From assembly GCA_035079385.1 (NCBI GenBank), contig JAVHKY010000003.1, forward strand, positions 23,885,501-23,949,500: 64,000 bases of DNA, written 5' to 3'. Both the position numbers and the translations under genes were made by a program. The notes under the pieces are model-generated. The model did not search any database and had not been told where the DNA came from. It saw nothing but the letters and a program-made list of their open reading frames with translations. Source of the stretch: Aspidiotus rigidus (lineage: Eukaryota; Arthropoda; Insecta; Hemiptera; Diaspididae). The first letter of the stretch is position 1, and the number at the start of each line of letters is the position of its first letter. Shown one piece after another: positions 45,401 to 57,820 of this stretch.

Positions 45401-47515
45401 TAAAATGTCGCAGTGTCAAGTGCTGTAATCAAATACGAGAGTAAACTGCCAGTTTAATAGTGACCCTTTCACTTTTAGCATTTCTTTTCGTCTCAAGTTT
45501 GTAGTCGTTGGGATTTTCTTTTCTTTCTAACCACAAAATGAACAGCTCGAGTGGATCAAAAAAAAAAAAAAAAAATGAGATTCGCTGATTTTCAATGCGC
45601 TTGTTCAGTTTTCGAGTCAATCAAATAATTATATCACTTGCATGTAATAATATAATAGATATAAAAATATAATTATACAAAAAGAAAAGAAAAGCAATGA
45701 GAACATACAAAGTAATTTATTTTTGGATAGGTGTAATTCAAATTCAAATCTTTCCAACAGAATTTATACTTATCTCTTGATATTATTTTCAATGAAAATA
45801 GTTCCTACTAATTACTTGAAATGGGTATACGTGATTTAAAGAAGATAATAATGAATTAAGTAAAAAAAATGTATAGGCCTAGGTTATATAATCAAAAAGG
45901 ATCAAAACAAAGTGAAATTGAGAATCGGAAGCGTTTCGTTTCCTCTACCAAAAGTAAGTATTTTTAACAAAATAAGTATGAGGATGGATAAATTTGCATG
46001 GCAGATTGAATGGAAGTTAATAGCTTACATACAAGAATAATTCTTCTTGGAATGAAATAATTTCTTACAATGTCCAAGAGTTAATATTTAAAAACGAGGA
46101 GAAGAATCGTAGTTTTTTTTTCTCTCTCTATACAACATTCCTATGGTCTCTTCAATTCTCTTGCGCGCAATAGGTAATACCTAAGTAACATATTTTTAAG
46201 ATTTCAATTTCTAAATATAATTATTACAAATTATCTTCATCGCGTGCTCTGAAAGTTTACAAGATACCTACCAAATCGCAAATCCTTCAAAGATGGACAT
46301 CTTCAATGAGGAGGAAACCTTCGATTGGATAAAATCATCCAAATCTTACATACCTTGAAAATTAAATCCAACCGTATCAGCAAACGATAAATTTTAATTC
46401 CGCTATATATACCTAACCAAACATTTAAATTACGTAATTAGGTTATCCGCTGAAATCATGAAATTGGCAACGACTTTGCCGGATTTGTATACTCAACCTA
46501 TATGTTTCCATCTGAAGAGGAAATGAAAGCTCCAAAAGAATGTTGAAAATCAAGTTGAAGTACAGAACAAGTTTATTCAAGGATGATTGTTTTGCTAATG
46601 TAAGTTACTTGATTACTAAAATTGTTTAAGGAGGAATTATGTATCGAACCAATTTTAGAAAAGGAATTGAGCACTAAATAGGAGTGAAAATTCTCATCAA
46701 AAATAATTTTGTATCATTCGATCAGATACATCTAGGCTAATTGATCTTAGCTGATCTTGACATAAATTTATGAATGACCACTGAAATCCTTCTGAGACCA
46801 TTTTAAAAGGGTTCAAATTTGAGAAGGAATGCTTCAACTTCACAAAAATTTGATAATGCTGTCCCCAATTTCATAAATTGGCAAAAAAAAATTGCCAATA
46901 GCCCAGGTTTCTGCGACGTCAAACAGCAAATAACCGCTAGCAAAAGAAAAACTGCAAAACTACCCAACTTTGATCCAACTGGCATGTTTGACTCCCATTT
47001 GAATAACACATGGAGCTAAGATCATCGTGTTCCTGATTACGAATAAGGAATTTCTTAATACTTAGAGTTTGATGATCAAATGCTGAGAAGTTCAAACTAA
47101 GATGAGCCAATGTAAATTTCTCCATTTTGCATGTTTTAAACATGTTCTTAACACATTGTAAACACCGCAATCCTGAATCCATCAAACACCAACACTAACT
47201 TGGACTGGGCATGTTGTATGTGTTGCTATTGTCGACAATTTCTTCAATGTACCGTAATTCTTCTGATAAACAAAAAATTGTTCCAATTTAATTGAAAATC
47301 AGATCATCTCATAGGAAATTTTATGCTCTATCAATTTGGTTCTGAAAGTTTTTCTTCAAAATCGCTCTGTTTTGAGTAATTTGAAGAAAACTTAGAAACC
47401 CCTATACCTACTTATGTGTTATGGATATTAGGTACCCGCTTATCATTATCATTATCAATAATATTTCTTCAGCCGACGCTGGCGCACCTACAATATGCTC
47501 AGTCCGAACTCCAAA
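42480..47515. other. Non-coding stretch, no gene recognised
   Basis: About 5 kb without supported coding features. There are a purine-rich tract at 44,200-44,240, a short (TA)n run at 45,165-45,190 and poly(A) runs near 45,560. The composition changes here to a CpG-containing AT-rich background without clear transposons, suggesting ordinary intergenic or intronic host DNA. Confidence 0.45.
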
Positions 47516-47658
47516 TCTGCCATACAAAATAGAATGGACGTATCTGCATATTGACGATCAGCAAAAAAGGGTATTTATTCTAGTGTTGAACCCTTGAAAG
47601 ATCTCTTTTCTGCAGATTGTAAGTATGCAGATACGTCCATTCTACTTTGTACGGCAGA
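47516..47658. mobile_element. 143-bp MITE with 35-bp terminal inverted repeats
   Basis: The left arm at 47,516-47,550 and right arm at 47,624-47,658 are inverted copies matching at 33 of 35 positions (ends tctgccatacaaaat and its counterpart, inner ends gacgtatctgcata). The 73-bp centre has no coding capacity. No clear target-site duplication is seen next to the arms. Confidence 0.75.
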
Positions 47659-47659
47659 A

Positions 47660-50205
47660 ATGAAGCGCGTTGTGAATCTACTTGATACGACCTGACGCGC
47701 TGGTCAACGCTGGGTCAATGTCACCAAAAGCACCAACACCTCTGTCACTATTAGTGCATTGTCAATATCTCTGTTGTCAATAGGTATCATACGGTCTATG
47801 TTACCAGAATGATGTTGATTATTTATCAATTTTATTTTTCATTTTTGCAGTTACTTTATAGGAAACGTTTTGCTTGCGCAAATATGCAGTGTTTGCATTA
47901 AACTCTCAAAATTGGATGGAAGACGTAGACGATTAAATTGACGAGGAAAGCTGAAAAGTTATTGCTTGGGCTTAGCCACTTCTTGAATCTTACTGAAGTA
48001 GAACCATAAATATCTGCGCAGTAGGTGATCTTTGATATAACAACATCCTACAACAGTTCGCAGACGAGCAATTCAAAATGAGTTCCTTTTTTGTAAGTAC
48101 AAACTTCCTGACAATAGATTTGCCTGTATGACACGGTGTTGAAATTGTTTTTAATTTTTATCCTACATCTTTGTATTGAGGGTAGAAATGGTCCTGGGTG
48201 TATCACTGGCTGTTTGTCAAGAGCTTGTACGCCTAAAATTTGGTTATTGGTGCGGAATTGATGGCTTGGATGAGTATATATGATAATAGATACAAACCAG
48301 CTGGAAGGATTGTGGAAGGTAATTACTTTGATAGAGTTACTTGTATAAGTAAAAGCAGATTCAGCCTCAACAATGTTTGATAATTTCCAAATAGATGAAC
48401 TCTACTGCGTACTTATACCGTTTTTAAGTCCGTGATATGGCCGTAGTCGATCTATCATGCTTGTCGATATTTCCGGTTATCACTTAAAGATCCGTGGTGG
48501 CGACTGACGATAATATTGAATTGATTAATAGAATATGTAGTGCTCTCATATTTGGTATGGGCATTGAAGGATTGCATGCATGACGATTACAAAATGATGA
48601 AGCCTTCTCTTTAGAAGTTGAATTAACTAGGTAAGATGATTACGAATATTTATCGGTTTTAGAGGAATCGTCGTGCTATGAATTTAAGACAGTCGTGATT
48701 AGCGTCAACAATTTCCTGAGTTTCTTGTATTTATGAATAATGATGTTACACATATCAGATGCGATGGTGCGGTTAATTTCTTGAATTATTTCGATGGGGA
48801 CCTACTATTCATGCATTCTCAAAATCTGAGAAAATGATGCAAAATGTTGTCATCTTACACTTCAGACTACTCATTAGGGTCGAATTATTCTTTGAGTTAG
48901 AGTTACGTATAGTACCCAACTACGTATGAGAAGACGGAAAATTTCTATAAAGCTTCCAATTCTAAAGTTATCTTTCAGATTCTAACTTCTTTTCTGCAGT
49001 ATTCTGAGACTGTTACCTGTCGACTTCGACTCTTGTATAGCTTTTATGAATTCCTATTTTTTTCCTCCTTTCTCAGTCAGATCTTGGTGCATCATTATTA
49101 TGTTAGTCTGTCAGGCGAATGCACGATTTTGTACAGTCGCGTGTTACTGTTCTTGTAGTAGTGATTTGATATTATGGTTATTATCATTATTTCTTTCACA
49201 AAAAAGATGTCACATGATGTGCTATATTGCACCATACAGTAACTTTGCATGTATAAGGGTTAAAAGGAAGTTCTCGCGATAGGAAATATATATTTTAGTT
49301 TCGTCGGCTTCGTTTTACGATGTACCGTCTCTTTTTCAGTTTTATAGCTATTCATGCTGAGAATTGTTGCTTCTAATAAAATTAAGCTTCGTCGAAGATA
49401 TCGATACAGGAAAAAAGAGAAAAGGAAAAATAAAACGAAGAAAAAATCGCGCGCATATCGCGAATGCACTCTCGTGTGTACGCTTGGGTCCCATAATATG
49501 ATCGATGGAATTTATCCTGCCTTACTTTTCTTCTCTCATTTTCTGTACAACCGTATATTATTCCCTAGTCTACGTTTACATTTGATCAACACCTGATCTT
49601 CCCTCCTTGCTGGGTCATTTTCTACCGTAATTTTTAATCCTTAGTATGCCGTTGGGTGGAACGAGAGCCAACGTCGAATATGCGAAGTACAATTTACAAT
49701 TGTCTGTGTATGTGTACAATGCGAGGAAGAGAAAGAAGAAAAGAGCAATCGATGCAAGTACACACGCACGTATTTTTTAAAGCGATGGTTCTGTGTACGT
49801 AATACCATCTTCGAAACGACCTGATGCGGTGCGACGTGTTCGCTTTTTCGAAAACATTCTGATTGAAAAGTTATCTCGACTGTACCATATTTTGCGAGCT
49901 CGCTCGATTTCGTTCGTCATGTTGTAAATTAAATGCAAGATCGTTTTGGGATCTTGAGTATTGCTTTAGCTGGACATTTTATCGTTCTCTATATACTGTC
50001 AGCACATTCTGGTTGGGAAGCAGCTAACAAGATTTAATCCAAGCGCGGAGGTGGATAGCGCGAAAATATTGTGAAACGTTTTGTCATTCTGAAAATTTGA
50101 GTAAAACTGAATAATATGTATTTCATTTGACGTTTTTCCTGTTCACTTTCGTGTTCCAAAACGCTAACTGAAGGACTATACTCCCTTTCTCACCCGTGTG
50201 GAAAA
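47660..50205. other. Non-coding stretch, no gene recognised
   Basis: Only short open frames without recognisable features are present. No repeat or RNA gene is supported. Confidence 0.45.
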
Positions 50206-50346
50206 GAGTTTTTTCTCTCGCCAGACCCCGATTTTGAAACTCGCGAGTACACCCCCCCTCCCCCCCCCCCGGTCAAGAGAAATCTCTACCCAGTGGGTGA
50301 TTCAGAAATTCGCGAGTACACCCCGCGTAATAATAATAATCAATAA

Positions 50347-50399
<53 letters not shown>

Positions 50400-50958
50400 A
50401 AATCATTAAATAATTAAATAATTATTTAATTAATATAATTAATAATTAGAAAATCTCTACCCCGTGGGTGATTCAGAAATTCGCGAGTACACCCGCGTAA
50501 TAATAATAAATAATTAATTAAATAATTAAATAATTAAATAAATAAATAAATGAATAAATAATTAAATAATTAATATAATTAATAATTAGTAAATCTCTAC
50601 CCCTTGGGTGATGCAGAAATTCGCGAGTACACCCCGCGTAATAATAATAAATAATTAATTAATTAATTAATTAATTATTAAATAATTAAATAGATAAATA
50701 AATAAATAAATATTTAAATAATTAATATAACTAAATAATTAAATAAATAAAAAATTAAATAATTTTAATATAATTAATAATTAGAAAATCTCTACCCCTT
50801 GGATGATTTGACATGTTCCATGTCTTTTCTCTCGCCAGACCCCGATTTTGAAACTCGCGAGTACACCCCCCCCCTCCCCCCCCGTGAAGAGAAATCTCTA
50901 CCCAGTGGGTGATTCAGAAATTCGCGAGTACACCCCGCGTAATAATAATAATCAATAA

Positions 50959-50995
<37 letters not shown>

Positions 50996-51335
50996 AAATA
51001 ATTAAATAAATAAATAATTAAATAATTAAATAATTAAATAAATAAATAAATAAATAATTAAATAATTAAATAAATAAATAATTAAATAAATAAATAACTA
51101 AATAATTGAATAATTAAATAAATAAATAATTAAATAAATAAATAATTAAATAAATAAATAAATAAATAATTAAATAAATAAATATTTAAATATTTAATAT
51201 AATTAAATAATTAATTAAATAAATAAATAAATAAATAATTAATATAATTAAATAATCAAATAAATAAATAAATAATTGAATAATTAAATAATTAAATAAA
51301 TAAATAATTAATATAATTTATAATTAGAAAATTTC
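50205..51335. repeat. Composite repeat: C-runs plus long (TAAA)n/(TAAT)n tracts
   Basis: The segment tttctctcgccagaccccga..ctcgcgagtacaccccc occurs at about 50,212 and 50,826, giving a ~614-bp higher-order period. A shorter element (gaaatctctacccagtggg with attcgcgagtacacccgcg) recurs at about 50,280, 50,452, 50,594 and 50,890. Each copy is followed by tens to hundreds of bases of (TAAA)n and (TTAAA)n. It is non-coding. Confidence 0.9.
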
Positions 51336-51339
51336 CTAA

Positions 51340-52245
51340 GTCCCTCTTCGTATGTTATATGGCTGGATAGTCGAAATTTTTCCAAGTCCCCTAGACTTGA
51401 ATTGTCTCATACCATTCCAATGCAATAGCGAGACAGGGGGCGAACGAGCGGAGCGAGTTCGCGCTACCTCATATTTCTCAAAGAAGACTTGAATTTTCTC
51501 AAACCATTCCAATACAACAGCGAGATCGCTCGTTCGCCCCACCGAAAGTTGATACCTCAAAATATAGAACACCCACAATTACCTCAAAATATTTCTTATA
51601 CAAGACTTATACGACGCCAAGATAGGTAAAGGGGTAAACGAATAATATCTCACGAACACTTGACCTAGTACAAGAATTAATAATAAATAAATAAGTAAAT
51701 AAATAAATAATATTAAATAATTAAATAATTAAATATTTAAATAATTGAATAATTAAACAATTAAATAAATAAAGGCTGGATAGTCGAAATTTTTTCAAGT
51801 CCCCTACACTTGAATTGTCACATACCATTCCAATACAACAGCGAGACAGGGGGCGAACGAGCGGAGCGAGTTCGCGCTACCTCATATTTCTCATAGATGA
51901 CTTATACGACGCCAAGATAGGTGAAGTTTTTTAAGTCCCTCTTCCTATCATATAGGGCTGGATAGTCGAAATTTTTCCAAGTCCCCTAGACTTGAATTGT
52001 CTCATACCATTCCAATACAACAGCGAGTTCGCGCTACCTCATATTTCTCAAAAAAGACTTGAATTTTCTCATACCATTCCAATACAACAGCGAGATCGCT
52101 CGTTCGCCCCACCGAAAGTTGATACCTCAAAATATAGAACACCCACAATTACCTCAAAATATTTCTCATACAAGACTTATACGACGCCAAGATAGGTAAA
52201 GGGGTAAACGAATAATATCTCACGAACACTTGACCTAGTAGAAGC
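51340..52245. repeat. Tandem family with ctggatagtcgaaatttttcc, three copies
   Basis: Copies begin at about 51,344, 51,773 (partial) and 51,930. Each has ggatagtcgaaatttttccaa, ccattccaatacaacagcga, a short inverted word (gcgaacgagcggagcgagtt, plus cgc), and in full copies gacttatacgacgccaagat and cacgaacacttgacctagta. A (TAAA)n-rich patch (51,680-51,772) separates copies 1 and 2. The family's first word is dispersed elsewhere in the window. Confidence 0.85.
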
Positions 52246-52249
52246 CTAG

Positions 52250-55025
52250 ACTGAAATATTTCATGATGATTGATAAAATATAAAAGACATGGAACATGAT
52301 TTTCATTTATTTGGCTATGCCAGAAAATTTAATAACTACAATATGACCAAGTTACAAATTTTTTTTTCTTACCCATGATTTAAAAATTTTCTTGATGGCA
52401 GAATTGGAGATTTCACTCGCGTCGTCCTGAAGAGACGTAGTCGGTGTGTTAGCAAGTATGAAGAGTTCATCTCTTCTATATTCAATATAGGTGTCATCCA
52501 CCTCGGTAATGTTCATATTATGGTCAATTTTGAATTGAATGGCGAAGGAAATTAGAATCAGATTTTCATGGATCGGGTACTTTCATGATCAGCGATAGTT
52601 GGCCAAGGTTTACTCAAATATACTTATACTTTTACGAATATTTCGACTCTGCCGAGCAAAAAGTTAGTGTAGGTGTCAGAAACTAAAATAGTGAAGCAGA
52701 ATCGCAAGTGAGAAACCATAATTGACGACCAAACAGGAAAATATACTCATGACTGAGTTTGCGCCGAAAGGGGAAACATCAAGAGAGAAATTGAAAGGTC
52801 CCTTTGTGGTCGAGACGGGAAGCTACTATCGTACATTTAATTGGTTTCTGTTGCGGTCGAATTGGCTAACTCGCGAGTGTACCTCCGCGTACAATAAATG
52901 TGAGTAACCGCTTATTGATTAGATGAGGTTTACTTTTCAAATGAAAACCAAAGAAATAGCTAGGAATTCACGAATTACAAATATACTTGTACATTGATAC
53001 TGCTTTTACAAAATATGTTTGATATTAGTAATCTGTAAAGTTCCGATAGTCGCTGTGAAAATACGAGTGAATTTGAATCTGGATGAAGGATTGCGTCGAT
53101 TGGAGCATTAGTAGTTTCGAAGAATAATTCGAGTACGTATCGAGTTAATTTTGAAAGTAATTTCACTAGAAAAATTGAGAAAATTCTGAATAGCACTGAT
53201 CGGAACAGTCTCGTATTACTTCATAAAGCTTTAATAATTGTGAGCCATAGAAAGTATGAGGTCTAAAACGTTTTAATACTCCTGAAAGCAGTTGGTAATC
53301 CCTTAGTGTTGAATAAAAATGAAATTTGGTGCAAGCTTCAAAATATTGTATTTACCACTTTATTATCTACTTGAAGCGTCTCTGAGTTATGATAGAGTGA
53401 ATAAATCGAAGTTGAAAAATTAGATACTAAAGAACTTCAATACGATGTAATGAAGATGGAGGTGGGACACAAAATTACCCCTTATTAGACGGAGAGTTTT
53501 TCAAGATCATTTTTATCTCGGAATTCGTCTTGGAAGGACCTGGCGTAGTAGTTATAGCCTTTTTTTTTTGGGGGGGGGGAGAGGTTTTTTTATCGTATAA
53601 AAATGGATCAGAAACTGTATGGCGATTTTAAAAATTTCAGTGGGCGCTCCCCCATAATTACGCCTCTGCGAGAGGAAGTCATATAAAAAGTCTGACGGAG
53701 GTCTTCGCGCAGAAGATAGGAAAAAGTTATTGCGTAGCCTCTAAATGCTAAGATTTCAAAGAAAGACGGGGGATTCAGACAAGCAATTGTCTGGATACTC
53801 TCGACTTCGACTAACTTCATTTTCTCAGGGAAAATGATACAAAATGATTACAAAAGAATTGAAAGTTAATGATATCAATATCAACCTAGAAGATAGCATT
53901 ACAATTTATTTGAAGCTCGAACGCGTTATAGAATCCAAACAGAAAATTGAACCCTTTCCTAGCTCATAAGGAAAATAGTTCAGCGGTTTGTACGCTCATT
54001 TTGCTATCGACTTTCGCATAGAAAATTTAAAACTAGAAGTTAATTTAAAAATAATGGGTTACTTGTAAAACGTGATACAATAGGAACAGGAAACTTCAAC
54101 TTGTCTCTGTGCTCGTCCCTTGTGGAGAGTGGCATTTGTTGCGGCAATCGACTTCACAACCTTTTAATGACTCCTACTCCGTTTACAGTTCAAACGCTGT
54201 AGTCGTAATTTGTAGCGAACATTGCAGTCGTTTTGTAGCCGAGAAAGTTCTTCCTCAAGTCCGTAGGAACCTTTGCACTTTTGCTTTAGCTTGTTTCGTA
54301 TTATTGGTTAGGCAAACTGCACATCGCGTTGTGGCGGAGTGGCATAAATGTTTCATTCATTTACGATTATCGTGCGGCCGCTTGAGTTAATTTGTTGGCG
54401 GTCGGAATTTATAACCGCGGAAGCAAAAAAGAATTGACCAAAGTTCTGCCCGACGGACATTAAAAATTCGTTCGTTGCGGTACGATTCAACGCCACCTGT
54501 TCTCGTGGAAGAATTTATTGTCCGGCAAAAACAAAGTCGATACGATATTATTATAATTATGTTCTTTTTCCTCGGACACACGTGTTGCCAATCGACTTGT
54601 TCGTGTAGTAAATATATACTAAGTAAATGAATTGAAGACCGTATTTTGCTGGCTTACGTGTTTTCTGACTATAAACTTGACAATATTAGTTGACGGCATA
54701 TCTACGGAAGTTTGCCATGCATCTGAAATTTACGTAGTTCCATGGGTATAATGAATTGTTGCATTTTGTCGGCCTAATCATAAAATCTCTACTTTGTTCT
54801 TGAAATATAGCAGCACCCTTTTACTTATTCTAATCATTGAAATTTTCTTCCCTGATCTCCCCTCTCTTTATATAGCTTTCCAAATCCTCGTCCTGGTTGC
54901 TATTTTTGCCCTAGAAGGGTAAAGTTTGCGGGAAAAGTTGAAGTGCGTTAGGCCTGTGTGACCAATGCCGTGCGGTGACACGAGAGGTGAATTTCCTCAA
55001 AATTCATGAAAAGGATACCTTTTGC
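52250..55025. other. Non-coding stretch, no gene recognised
   Basis: Short open frames only. A T/G run lies at about 53,562-53,590. I do not support any exon here. Confidence 0.45.
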
Positions 55026-55029
55026 ATAT

Positions 55030-56040
55030 TTCTGCCATGGCCCCTCACCTCTTAGCTAAATTCCTTGTTAAGTGGTTCAACAACTATTTCGAGTTCGAAC
55101 CCCCGTATTCCGTTACAAGTTCTTTGTAGGGATTGCCAAGATCGAGGATTCTGGCCCTCCTCAGGAAGCTTTTCTTCTGTCCTCTGATGTTGTGTGTTTC
55201 AGTGTGTGAGTAAATTACTTGTGGCCACTCAGGTTTCTCATGAAGAAATTTCCAAATTTGTAAATTTTTTTGACCTCTGTTGGTCCGCCAATTTCTGTGA
55301 CTTCCCTAGTGAAGTCAGCATACCTATAGGATTGCCTTTAGGTTCATGAACAGGTTTGAAGACATCAGCTTTTTTCCTTCCAATTTAGTCTTCTCAACCA
55401 TGTTTGTCATTGCTATTGGTATTGATCCTCTGCTCTTCCAACTGTCCCCAGAGTCACGCTGACGAATTCTTCCAACTTCTAAACCGTTCCTACTTTTCTA
55501 TTTAGTTTCCTATAGAATTTGGTGGCTCGGAGATCAACTTACTCGACCTGCCTATCTCTTTAAAAGAGGATCATTTCGAGTTCAGTATTTTCAGAAAAGG
55601 CATAATAACTGACTCTACAATCGACAGTTCCTACTTTTGTCCTCCAGCACACACATTTGTTGCCTTTAACGGCCTCGTCTATCGCTTGTCCCGCTGAATT
55701 CAAATGCCTTTCATATGGAGTTCGAGGCCAACAAGAAGACAAGGATCATCCAACAAGCCTTGCGGGTCAAGCAGGAGGCCAGGCGTTCCTTGCTTGCCAA
55801 GTGGTAAGAGTGATTAAACGGATTCGTTCCTCCAAATTACGGTTGTCCATAACGATGAGAAGGGAATACTTCGAAGAGAAGTAAAAACTACAAACACCGC
55901 AGAAAATAAATAAAGCCGAGTGGTGTTTATAAATTGGAATGCACGGATTGTAGAGGTTTTTATATCGTTGGTAAGAGCGACTAGCCCAGACAGAAGAGGG
56001 TAAGTGGACCCGCATGTTAATACGTGATCTTGACAAGTGG
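55030..56040 (+). pseudogene. Penelope-like element E6, strongly decayed
   Basis: Fragments in several frames follow the PLE order. First is an RT block HLLAKFLVKWFNNYFEFE (about 55,040-55,095). Next are FFDLCWSANFCDF and IPIGLPLGS (about 55,265-55,350). The C-terminal RT piece EINLLDLPISL, FRKGIITDSTIDSSYFCPPA and VAFNGLVYRLSR lies at 55,530-55,695. Last is the start of the GIY-YIG domain GVYKLECTDCRGFYIV (about 55,923-55,970). The YVDD region is not recognisable. Many frameshifts and deletions show an old insertion. It differs from both E2/E4 and E3/E5 and may represent a third lineage. Confidence 0.72.
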
Positions 56041-56282
56041 ATGGACGAGACCTTGGCTAGCTGAACTTTCATCTTTCACAAATGATGAACGGCCATGGGT
56101 GTTTCAACAAGTATCTACAATACATATACAAAATGGGAAAAGTTGAACAGCAGTCGTGTTCACATTGTGATCGTAGCGGGATGATGGACCACAATACACC
56201 TTCAGGAAATTGCCTTCATTTTGAGTAGAAAAGAAGAACATTTAAGACTTAATTGGCAGGAAATTAGTTCAAGACCAGCCGA

Positions 56283-56760
56283 TTGCGAGATTCTGTGGTC
56301 ATAGTGGGACTCTCTACCGATCGAGCAAGGGATTCTGTTAATGGTCTCGGAACACGACGACAACTAGTGACTCCAAAGACCTTAGTTCTAGAAGTGTTGG
56401 AGGCAGTTCATAACGACTCATCTGGAGGACACCTTGGTGTAAGAACACTGTTTAAGGTACGAGAGCTGTACGATTGGCCTTTTTATCGGTCGGATTTGGA
56501 AGATTGGAGTCGCTGTTGGATGTGATGCTCAGCTAGTAAAGGCCCTTCTGCCCGAGACCTCGCGAGGATGCAAGTTTGTAGCAATGAATAGATACAGATA
56601 GAGGAATTGGTTCATCTTGATTGTGGGTGATCACAAAGTGGATTGAAGTCGTTGCGTTTCTAAATCAAGAAACTACAGCTGTGACAAAGTGTTTTGGAGT
56701 ACACCCAGACCAAGGTCGGAATTTTGAATTGCTTGAAATAAATTATTTGTTACCCCGTGA
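56283..56760 (+). pseudogene. Gypsy-type (Ty3) integrase relic
   Basis: The first part (56,283-56,590) is the zinc-binding HHCC domain that begins LTR-retrotransposon integrases. It shows LVTPKTLVLEVLEAVHNDSS, GGHLGVRTLFKVRELYDWPF and, after an in-frame TGA at 56,523, CSASKGPSARDLARMQ. The second part (56,620-56,740) is from the catalytic core: TKWIEVVAFLNQETTAV, then directly GVHPDQGRNFE. About 20 residues normally between these blocks are missing, and the first catalytic Asp block is damaged. No protease, RT or LTR is visible nearby. It is an old, deleted copy just downstream of PLE E6. Confidence 0.75.
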
Positions 56761-57690
56761 AGGGACATCCACTTGTTCGATGTATGTAAGGTCGATTGAC
56801 GTAGGTAATTTTCGATACCGGAAAAGACGGCGAGGTAAATTCCCACGATGCCGTTTTTTGTTGTCTTTTTTTTTCTAATAAATGAGGGTTTTAAAATTTT
56901 ACGCTGCCTAAGGAATTGAATTAAGGCGATTTGTGATGGCGGCATACTTGGTCGATGCTACCCGACCATCACTTTATCCATCACGCGCAGATCGTCGAAG
57001 TTTGTTTAATGATGTGAATATTTAAAATTAATTATATATTTTCCGAAGAAAAGGACAACTTTAGTTGCTTGGTCTTTTTCCTTTCTCTACGAAGAAACGT
57101 CGAGATAGTATAAATTTTTCCTGTTTTTTTTTTCTTCGCTAGAAGGATTCAGAAGTTCATCAGTGTTCCTTTTTTTCCTATGTTCGATTTTCTTCGGCGA
57201 TTCCTTGTGTGTATTTTTTTCCCCGTTCTCATGCAGGACTAAACTTATAGGACGCGTATTAAATTAATCGTCGTTCCGGTTAATAATTAATTTTTACCCG
57301 TTAACTTCAATGATACGGCCTAAACCGAGCGGCAGGCAGTTAAAAGCGTCGCTGTTCGCGCAAGCGTCCGTCTTCGACGCTTTTACGAAACTTTCGCCGC
57401 GAACGTTTTCAGCAGGACGTTTTACCCAGTTTAAATCCGTGATGATGTTGTTAAAGTCGTCGTACTTTCCTGAAATGATCGCTTCACTGCAATAAAGTCG
57501 GTATTTCCCTACACGTTCTCGCTGTTCGCGAAATCGTTCGCTTTGACACGTGGTGTTCGCAATGTAAAAATGGTTAATAGTTTTTTTTCTCTTTTCCCAT
57601 CCTCGTTGGAATGGAGATCGTGATACCGGTGTGTGAGATATACGATGTGCGTGTATGTGATGTTTTGAAATAAAGCGGTGGTTGTACTAA
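56760..57690. other. Upstream region of the putative host exon
   Basis: AT-rich with CpG-containing words from about 57,240. There is no coding feature of its own. It may contain the promoter or 5' UTR of the exon at 57,694, but I can identify no specific site. Confidence 0.35.
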
Positions 57691-57693
57691 ATC

Positions 57694-57820
57694 ATGTTAG
57701 TGAGCAATATCGTCTGCATGAGAGAATTTCGCATCCATCGATACGATGTAAGAACGTTGACCCTGTTCTGGTTTGGTGTGTTCCAATCATTAGTCGGCAC
57801 CGCTAATTCGGCTAAAGAAG
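57694..57820 (+). CDS. Putative first coding exon of a secreted or membrane host gene (partial)
   Basis: The exon opens with ATG at 57,694, with an in-frame TAA six bases upstream; a second ATG follows at 57,718. It encodes about 42 residues: a basic N-terminus (MREFRIHRYDVR), then a hydrophobic core LTLFWFGVFQSLVG and small residues TANS. This is the layout of a signal peptide with probable cleavage after TANS. It ends in phase 1 at GTAAGA, a good splice donor (57,821). The split codon g|ga completes as Gly with the exon at 63,961, giving AKEG then TPPEDN. I do not recognise the gene. The alternative reading, that the ORF simply runs on to 57,885, loses the signal-peptide logic. Confidence 0.55.

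Noticed and set aside
54109..54390. 93-codon open frame with Cys residues and a hydrophobic patch
   Set aside because: No motif, no supporting exon structure and no recognisable relation to any family.
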